Shown here piece after piece: positions 1-4,026 of a DNA stretch of 6,194 bases. Each line of letters starts with the position of its first letter. Within the stretch, counting starts at the first letter, position 1. The stretch covers positions 1 to 6,194 of the forward strand of contig JAJRAH010000090.1 in NCBI GenBank assembly GCA_028679985.1, written 5' to 3'. Below the pieces are notes generated by a model, which made no database searches, was not told the origin of the DNA, and was given only the letters and a program-made list of their open reading frames with translations. Origin of the DNA: Methanomassiliicoccales archaeon (GTDB lineage Archaea; Thermoplasmatota; Thermoplasmata; Methanomassiliicoccales; JACIVX01). The position numbers and the translations under genes were made by a program.

Positions 1-1064
1 GCTAGTCTTCCGAAATGCCTCGCTATCCCGTCGAGGTCCTTGTCGTTCAGCACTCCCAGCACCAGTATGATCCTTCCCTTCGCAATCCGCTCTATGTCTG
101 CGGCGACAATCGATGCTCCCTCAGAGGTATGCGTGGCGTCGAGAAGAACGAGCGGGGTCTTGGACAGCACCTCGATTCTTCCCGGCCAATTCACCTTCGA
201 AAATCCTTCTAATATGGCCCCATCAGATAAATCGAGTCCCCTATTCGTCAGCTCGCGAATGCAACCGTAGGACAACGCCACATTTGATGCCTGATACGAT
301 CCAGGAAGCGGGACGTACACCTCTTTGGAAAGACCATCAAGGAAGACTCTTGTGCCGTCCAGAGTCGAAGAGATGAGCCCATACCTGATGTCCTTTCCGA
401 CGATCCTCAGCGGAGAACTCTTGGAGGATGCCACGGATCGGATGACTGCGAGCGCGTCCTCCTTGTCCTCGGCGGTGATTACCGGAATTCCAGCCTTTAT
501 GATTCCCGCCTTCTCTCCGGCAATCTTGGCTATGGAGTCGCCGAGATATGCCACGTGTTCCAGACCGATTCTCGTTATCACGGTACAATCCGGTTCTAAC
601 ACATTTGTCGCATCCAGTCTCCCACCCATTCCAACCTCGATAACTCCTTCCTCTATTCCCTTTTCCGCGAAGTAGGCAAATGCGATAGCGGTGGTGATCT
701 CGAAGAAGGTCAGACGCTTGTCCGGACCAGAAAGTGCCATCTCTTCCACGAAAGGCCTTATTTCTTCTGCCAAGGAGAGCAATCTGGCTTCGGGTATCTT
801 CGATCCGTCCACCTGGATCCTTTCCCGAAAATCGACGATGTGAGGGGACGTGTACAGACCCACCTTGTATCCCGCCTCTCTCAGCACCGAAGAGGTCATG
901 GCACAAACAGATCCCTTTCCGTTTGTGCCGGCCACGTGCACCGACCTGAATCTCATGTGAGGATTGCCGAGGTGCGCCAGGAGTTCACTGACGTTTTCGA
1001 GGCCGAACTTGATTCCCATCGTCTCCAGACCGTAGAGCCAGTCAAGCGTCTCGTGGTAGCCCAT
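1..1064 (-). CDS. folC: Folylpolyglutamate synthase / dihydrofolate synthase family ligase (Mur ligase superfamily), 3' end cut by the window
   Basis: This Mur-type ligase is expected to use ATP to add glutamate to a pterin cofactor such as folate, or a methanopterin-like cofactor in archaea, in the cytoplasm. I translated the minus strand from ATG at 1064 and read 354 open codons to the edge. Motifs visible in order are: P-loop GTNGKGS (46-52), TSPH (72-75), FFEITTA (120-126), EVGMGGRLDATNV (143-155), GLEH (167-170), EKAGIIK (184-190, whose Lys is carbamylated in studied members), Q258..N261, WPGR (293-296), DATHT (309-313) and GVLNDKD (337-343). The family is usually about 420-440 residues, so roughly 70-80 C-terminal residues lie outside. 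The start fits the family N-terminus (YHETLDWLYGL) and has a GAGGG ribosome site. The gene follows the asparagine-synthase-like gene by 25 bp and is probably co-transcribed with it. Two motif changes are odd: DATHT replaces the usual DGAHN, and GLEH replaces GxDH. The family is certain; the pterin substrate is not. Confidence 0.93.
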   Translation of the reverse strand, partial: MGYHETLDWLYGLETMGIKFGLENVSELLAHLGNPHMRFRSVHVAGTNGKGSVCAMTSSVLREAGYKVGLYTSPHIVDFRERIQVDGSKIPEARLLSLAEEIRPFVEEMALSGPDKRLTFFEITTAIAFAYFAEKGIEEGVIEVGMGGRLDATNVLEPDCTVITRIGLEHVAYLGDSIAKIAGEKAGIIKAGIPVITAEDKEDALAVIRSVASSKSSPLRIVGKDIRYGLISSTLDGTRVFLDGLSKEVYVPLPGSYQASNVALSYGCIRELTNRGLDLSDGAILEGFSKVNWPGRIEVLSKTPLVLLDATHTSEGASIVAADIERIAKGRIILVLGVLNDKDLDGIARHFGRL

Positions 1065-1068
1065 CAGA

Positions 1069-1073
1069 CCCTC
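1069..1073 (-). promoter_or_regulatory. Ribosome binding site supporting the folC start
   Basis: On the minus strand GAGGG lies 4 nt before the ATG at 1064. This is a plausible Shine-Dalgarno match for an internal operon gene. It falls in the short gap after the upstream gene's stop codon, which suits translational coupling. It supports the ATG at 1064 over codons further upstream in the same frame, where no ATG, GTG or TTG follows the neighbouring stop. Confidence 0.5.
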
Positions 1074-1089
1074 GGATACGTGATCGCGT

Positions 1090-1887
1090 TTAAGGACTTT
1101 CCCTTCTGCGGACGAGGTCCTCGATGAAGGTTGCCAGTGTCATGCGTTCACGCCTTGCCGCAGCCTTCATCGCCTTCATTATGCCAGAACCGTATTGCGC
1201 CGCCTTCTTCTCCCTGGCGGCAATCTCGCCGAGGTTGAGACAAAGGGCGACATCCCGGAGAACTGCCTTCCGAACGCCATTCCTGACGTGCTCATCGACC
1301 GGGATCGCGCAGGCGGCATCGATCACCCTCGGATGAAGAAATGGATGGCATATTCTCTTGCCATGATACTCGGCGATATGCCTCTCGTTTCTTGCGCCAT
1401 CTTCGAGCAAACTGCGAAGATCCCTATTCATGCCCTCCCTCAATTCACTCATAGACATCTTCAGATACCTTGCATACCCTCCAAACAGCTCGTCTGCTCC
1501 CTGGCCGCTCATGAGCAACCCCTCGCCCGCATTCTCTGAAACGCGCAACAAAGGGATCTCGAATGAAATCGTAATCGGGTTCGATGTGGAGATCAATCTG
1601 GACACCAGAACAATCGAGCTCATTATCTCGGTTTCATCCATGACCAGGCCGACCCACGGCATGTCCAGAGATGCCGCAGTATCCTCTGCCACACTGAGGT
1701 CGTGGGATCCTTCGACTCCGACCGTGTACAGGGTGGGGTTTCCGAATTCGGCAGCAACCGCTGCAAGTACGCTGCTATCTAACCCTCCGGAGAACAGAAG
1801 GGCGAGTCTATTATCCTCAACCTGCCCTTTGACAGCGAGAATGAGCGCGTCCAGAACATCTTGTGTAGGATCCATTCTCCGACCCAT
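1090..1887 (-). CDS. Stand-alone asparagine synthase C-terminal (ATP-pyrophosphatase) domain protein
   Basis: The 265-residue product is an N-type ATP pyrophosphatase of the asparagine synthase family, which activates a carboxylate as an acyl-adenylate. Visible motifs are the PP-loop SGGLDSS (33-39), SGQGADELFGGY (127-138), HPFLHPRVIDAA (181-192), RKAVLR (206-211) and REKKAAQYGSG (225-235). The last two match the region around the essential synthetase Lys and the downstream R-K...GxG element of AsnB. The N-terminal glutaminase domain with its Cys2 nucleophile is absent, so any amidation would need free ammonia or a partner. Gln129 sits where E. coli AsnB has Glu348 and beta-lactam synthetases have Tyr. 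The true substrate is therefore open: it could be an ammonia-dependent asparagine synthetase or another amide-forming enzyme. It lies 25 bp upstream of folC, as an apparent operon. An alternative ATG at 1875 (M5, 261 residues) is favoured if the weak TATA box at 1899-1906 gives a leaderless mRNA. Confidence 0.85.
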   Translation of the reverse strand: MGRRMDPTQDVLDALILAVKGQVEDNRLALLFSGGLDSSVLAAVAAEFGNPTLYTVGVEGSHDLSVAEDTAASLDMPWVGLVMDETEIMSSIVLVSRLISTSNPITISFEIPLLRVSENAGEGLLMSGQGADELFGGYARYLKMSMSELREGMNRDLRSLLEDGARNERHIAEYHGKRICHPFLHPRVIDAACAIPVDEHVRNGVRKAVLRDVALCLNLGEIAAREKKAAQYGSGIMKAMKAAARRERMTLATFIEDLVRRRESP

Positions 1888-1898
1888 TCTCTTCCGGA

Positions 1899-1906
1899 GT
1901 ATTTAG
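1899..1906 (-). promoter_or_regulatory. Weak TATA-like box for the asparagine-synthase-like/folC operon
   Basis: The minus strand reads CTAAATAC here, the most TATA-like run just upstream of the gene. Its centre is 27.5 bp from the ATG at 1875 but only 15.5 bp from the ATG at 1887. If it is functional, transcription would begin at about the second ATG and give a leaderless mRNA. The match to the archaeal consensus is weak, so this is tentative. Confidence 0.35.
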
Positions 1907-1948
1907 TGTTGTTCAAGACCTTTCGGACGACAGATACTGGATTTACCT

Positions 1949-1969
1949 CGGATTTCGTATCGATATCCG
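1949..1969. promoter_or_regulatory. Imperfect dyad in the divergent intergenic spacer, candidate shared operator
   Basis: The half-sites GGATTTCG (1950-1957) and CGATATCC (1961-1968) flank a TAT centre. One further C/G pair sits outside them, giving 8 of 10 complementary pairs over 21 bp. The centre at 1959 is equidistant, 72 bp, from the ATG at 1887 on the minus strand and the ATG at 2031 on the plus strand. The motif GGATTT also repeats directly at 1939-1944 and 1950-1955, one helical turn apart. Symmetry and position suggest a binding site for a dimeric regulator of both directions. No regulator is identified. Confidence 0.35.
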
Positions 1970-1994
1970 CGTCTCCTGGTTTCCATATGAAAAC

Positions 1995-2002
1995 TCTATA
2001 AA
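1995..2002 (+). promoter_or_regulatory. TATA box for acdA
   Basis: TCTATAAA, preceded by the purine-rich GAAAAC, resembles an archaeal TATA box with its BRE. Transcription is expected about 25-27 bp downstream of the centre, near 2024-2026. That falls after the GTG at 2019 and just before the ATG at 2031. The element therefore argues for a nearly leaderless mRNA beginning at the ATG at 2031. Confidence 0.6.
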
Positions 2003-2030
2003 CGTACTAGCAGTTTCGGTGGACAAGGTG

Positions 2031-3434
2031 ATGCACCTGGACCTACTCTTCAATCCCAAGAGCGTTGCGATCGTAGGGGCCTCAGATCATCCTGGAAAGA
2101 TAGGCAACACGGTCGTCTTCAATGTATTACAAGGGAGTCCAAGAAAGCTCTATCCAGTCAATCCAAACGAGGAAGAAGTCTTCGGCCTGAAGTGTTATCC
2201 CAATATCAAGAGCCTCCCTGAGGTCGTCGACCTAGCGGTGCTTGCCGTGCCTGCAAAGCTCACGATTAGCGTCGCAAAGGAGTGCGCTGAGGCCGGGGTG
2301 CCCTACATCATCTGCATTGCTGCCGGTTTTGGCGAGATTGGTGAAGAAGGCAAGGCGATGGAGGAGCGTCTGAGAGAGACAATCAGGGGAAGCAAGACAA
2401 GGGTGATAGGTCCAAACACGATGGGCATCATCGCTCCCAGGTCCGGCCTTGACACATTTTTCACTCCGATAGACCGGAGCCCCAGACCTGGTGACGGCGT
2501 CATATCTGTGATCTCGCAAAGTGGTTCAGTCCTTTGCGGAGTCTACGAGGGAGCTGAGGATACAGGCGTCGGGCTCTCAACGGCAATAGGTCTCGGCAAC
2601 AAGGTCGACCTGAATGAGAACGACTTCATAGAGTACTTCAAGAATGATGATTTGACCCGATGCATAGTCCTCTATCTGGAATCTTTCACTGATGGCAGAA
2701 GATTCCTCGATCTCTGCAAGGAGATTACGCCGAACAAGCCCGTTGTCGCGATAAAGGTCGGAAGGACGGAGAGAGGCGCGAAGGCGGCGTCTTCCCACAC
2801 CGGTGCACTTGCGAGAGGTTCCGATGCGTTGATAAATGGCGTTTTCAGACAGTTCGGAATCGAGAGGGCATACGACGAACAGGAGCTTCTAGACTACTCC
2901 AAGGTGCTGGCGAATCTCGATCATATAGACGGGGACAGGATCGCGGTCCTGAGCAACACCGGCGGTTTTGCCGTCATAGCGACGGACTACATCGAATCGA
3001 AGGAAAACGGTGTTGGGCTCCGGATGGCAACGATCAGCGAGCAGGCGAAGAAGGAAATCATGAGCAGGACGCTGTACTTCGCCTCGGCCCAGAACCCTGT
3101 CGATCTCACGGGTAGCGTCACGGATGAGACCTACGGCGAGGTCCTCGAGATACTTCAGAAAGAAAAGGACATCGACGCAATTCTGATACTGCTTCAACTC
3201 CAGGCCCCTCAGTTGACCGAGGGGCTAGCTGACATCGTAGCGAGAATAGTGAATGAGGGCGGCAAACCCGCGATCGTGTGCGCTATTGGCGGCAGTTTCC
3301 CGCGCCCCATGTTGAAGAAATTCGAACAGAAGGGAATACCCGCTTACGGCTCACTCAAACGCGCCGTATGGTCTCTGAGAACTCTGTACGACAGAGGGGT
3401 CTACCTCAAGAGGATCGCAGCTCACGATGAGTAG
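2031..3434 (+). CDS. acdA: ADP-forming acetyl/acyl-CoA synthetase, alpha subunit
   Basis: With a separate ATP-grasp beta subunit, this protein converts acyl-CoA, ADP and phosphate to the free acid, ATP and CoA, an energy-conserving step in many archaea. The 467-residue product starts with a CoA-binding Rossmann domain (SVAIVGAS at 11-18, then GKIGN). It continues with IGPNTMG and SQSGS elements of the succinyl-CoA-synthetase-like part and with SSHTGAL around residues 254-260. His256 there matches the phosphorylated His257 of the Pyrococcus furiosus alpha subunit. A further flavodoxin-like CoA-ligase region follows to about residue 460. Length is as expected for the separate alpha subunit, and no ATP-grasp domain is fused. 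I prefer the ATG at 2031 to the GTG at 2019 (471 residues). The family opens with an M-x-L-x-x-LFNPKSVA pattern, and the TATA box at 1995-2002 would place transcription start after the GTG. No beta gene lies nearby; in P. furiosus the two subunits are also encoded apart. The acid substrate cannot be told from sequence. Confidence 0.92.
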   Translation: MHLDLLFNPKSVAIVGASDHPGKIGNTVVFNVLQGSPRKLYPVNPNEEEVFGLKCYPNIKSLPEVVDLAVLAVPAKLTISVAKECAEAGVPYIICIAAGFGEIGEEGKAMEERLRETIRGSKTRVIGPNTMGIIAPRSGLDTFFTPIDRSPRPGDGVISVISQSGSVLCGVYEGAEDTGVGLSTAIGLGNKVDLNENDFIEYFKNDDLTRCIVLYLESFTDGRRFLDLCKEITPNKPVVAIKVGRTERGAKAASSHTGALARGSDALINGVFRQFGIERAYDEQELLDYSKVLANLDHIDGDRIAVLSNTGGFAVIATDYIESKENGVGLRMATISEQAKKEIMSRTLYFASAQNPVDLTGSVTDETYGEVLEILQKEKDIDAILILLQLQAPQLTEGLADIVARIVNEGGKPAIVCAIGGSFPRPMLKKFEQKGIPAYGSLKRAVWSLRTLYDRGVYLKRIAAHDE

Positions 3435-3456
3435 AGAACCGACAGAAAGTGTCTTA

Positions 3457-3472
3457 AGCGGCGAACGCCGCT
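3457..3472. promoter_or_regulatory. Perfect 16-bp palindrome between acdA and nikR
   Basis: AGCGGCG-AA-CGCCGCT is a 7-bp perfect inverted repeat with a 2-bp centre. It lies 22 bp after the acdA stop and 14 bp before the nikR ATG. A CTTAAG run (3453-3458), about 30 bp before that ATG, could be a weak TATA element overlapping it. Possible roles are an autoregulatory operator for NikR or another dimer, or an mRNA hairpin at the end of acdA. No T-run follows, so a terminator is unlikely. It does not resemble the E. coli NikR site GTATGA-N16-TCATAC. Confidence 0.4.
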
Positions 3473-3477
3473 ATCCG

Positions 3478-3485
3478 GGTGATCC
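3478..3485 (+). promoter_or_regulatory. Strong Shine-Dalgarno element deciding the nikR start
   Basis: GGTGATCC is complementary over 8 nt to the conserved GGATCACC near the 3' end of 16S rRNA. It ends one base before the ATG at 3487, which places the anti-SD CCUCC core at a normal distance. It supports the 3487 start over the upstream in-frame ATG at 3427, which overlaps the end of acdA and would add 20 residues that are not NikR-like. Confidence 0.6.
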
Positions 3486-3486
3486 T

Positions 3487-3909
3487 ATGGACAAGGTCAC
3501 GAGGATAGGAGTCTCGCTCGAGCCAGAGCTTCTGAGGGAGTTTGATGACCTCATCGGCAAGAAGGGTTATTCGGCACGCTCGGAGGCGATAAGGGACCTT
3601 ATTCGGAATACACTTGTCGAAGAGACTTGGAAGGACGAGGAATCGGAGGTCGTCGGAACGATCACTCTACTGTATGAGCATGAGAGGGGAAACGTGAGAG
3701 AGAGGTTGATGGAAATTCAGCACCATCACCACTCACACATATCATCGTCCATGCACGTCCACTTGAACACCGAGCAATGCCTTGAAGTGCTGGTGACATC
3801 AGGCAGAGCGGCGGACGTGAAGCGCCTATCGGACGAGCTATGCAGCGTTCGCGGAGTTCTCCACGGCAGGCTCACGATGACCGCAGGGACGGTCGGCAAA
3901 CATGAGTAG
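3487..3909 (+). CDS. nikR: Nickel-responsive transcriptional regulator NikR
   Basis: NikR is a homotetrameric DNA-binding protein that uses nickel as co-effector to control nickel uptake or nickel-enzyme genes. The 140-residue product has an N-terminal ribbon-helix-helix domain (residues 1-48: TRIGVSLEPELLREFDDLI, then SARSEAIRDLIR). Its C-terminal ACT-like metal-binding domain runs from about 55 to 135. All four high-affinity nickel ligands are present: His79, His90, His92 and Cys98 correspond to E. coli His76, His87, His89 and Cys95. They lie in QHHHHSH and MHVHLN...QCLEV. Length matches characterised NikR proteins (133 in E. coli). Two more histidines near the site (QHHHHSH) are typical of the family. 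It follows acdA by 52 bp on the same strand, so read-through is possible, but a palindrome and its own ribosome site lie in the gap. No nickel transporter or nickel enzyme gene is in the window, so its targets are unknown. Confidence 0.95.
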   Translation: MDKVTRIGVSLEPELLREFDDLIGKKGYSARSEAIRDLIRNTLVEETWKDEESEVVGTITLLYEHERGNVRERLMEIQHHHHSHISSSMHVHLNTEQCLEVLVTSGRAADVKRLSDELCSVRGVLHGRLTMTAGTVGKHE

Positions 3910-3940
3910 TCACATTTCGAAGTATCTGGAAGTCGTGTGA
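3910..3940. repeat. Inverted repeat TCACA-N21-TGTGA after nikR
   Basis: TCACA begins immediately after the nikR stop and TGTGA ends at 3940. Five-base half-sites spaced this way could occur by chance. They could form a hairpin at the 3' end of the nikR mRNA or an operator upstream of the topA promoter, whose TATA box is about 55 bp further on. The evidence is symmetry alone. Confidence 0.2.
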
Positions 3941-3995
3941 GAATAGCAGGTAGGTCGGGCAAAATGCAGGCAAGGGACAGGATTACCATATCTTA

Positions 3996-4003
3996 TTTAT
4001 ATA
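3996..4003 (+). promoter_or_regulatory. TATA box for topA
   Basis: TTTATATA closely matches the archaeal TATA consensus and stands out in an AT-rich run. Its centre is 27.5 bp before the A of the topA ATG, so transcription is predicted to start at or next to the ATG, giving a leaderless mRNA. This also marks topA as transcriptionally independent of nikR. Confidence 0.75.
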
Positions 4004-4026
4004 CTGGTCACTCTGGACGGGGCTGA

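Noticed and set aside
337..906. Minus-strand open frame of 189 codons inside folC
   Set aside because: It is out of frame with the FolC reading, which shows a full set of ligase motifs. The product is Gly/Arg-rich with no recognisable domain, so it is a shadow frame.
1430..1906. Plus-strand open frame of 158 codons opposite the asparagine-synthase-like gene
   Set aside because: It is antisense to a gene with clear PP-loop and GADELFGGY motifs. Its own translation shows no domain and is low-complexity Ser/Thr/Pro-rich.
3457..3472. Intrinsic terminator after acdA
   Set aside because: The hairpin is GC-rich but is followed by ATCCGGGTGATCC rather than a T-run, and archaeal termination usually depends on T-rich tracts.
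3427..3486. Longer nikR start at the ATG overlapping the acdA stop
   Set aside because: The 20 extra residues do not resemble the NikR N-terminus, and the ATG at 3487 has an 8-nt match to the anti-SD. Translational coupling via the overlap remains only a weak alternative.
3726..3989. Minus-strand open frame of 87 codons opposite nikR
   Set aside because: It is antisense to the conserved metal-binding domain of NikR and shows no recognisable motif.
3964..4026. Twenty-codon upstream open frame ending just before topA
   Set aside because: It spans the TATA box and would lie upstream of the predicted transcription start, so it is unlikely to be transcribed with topA. It has no convincing ribosome site.
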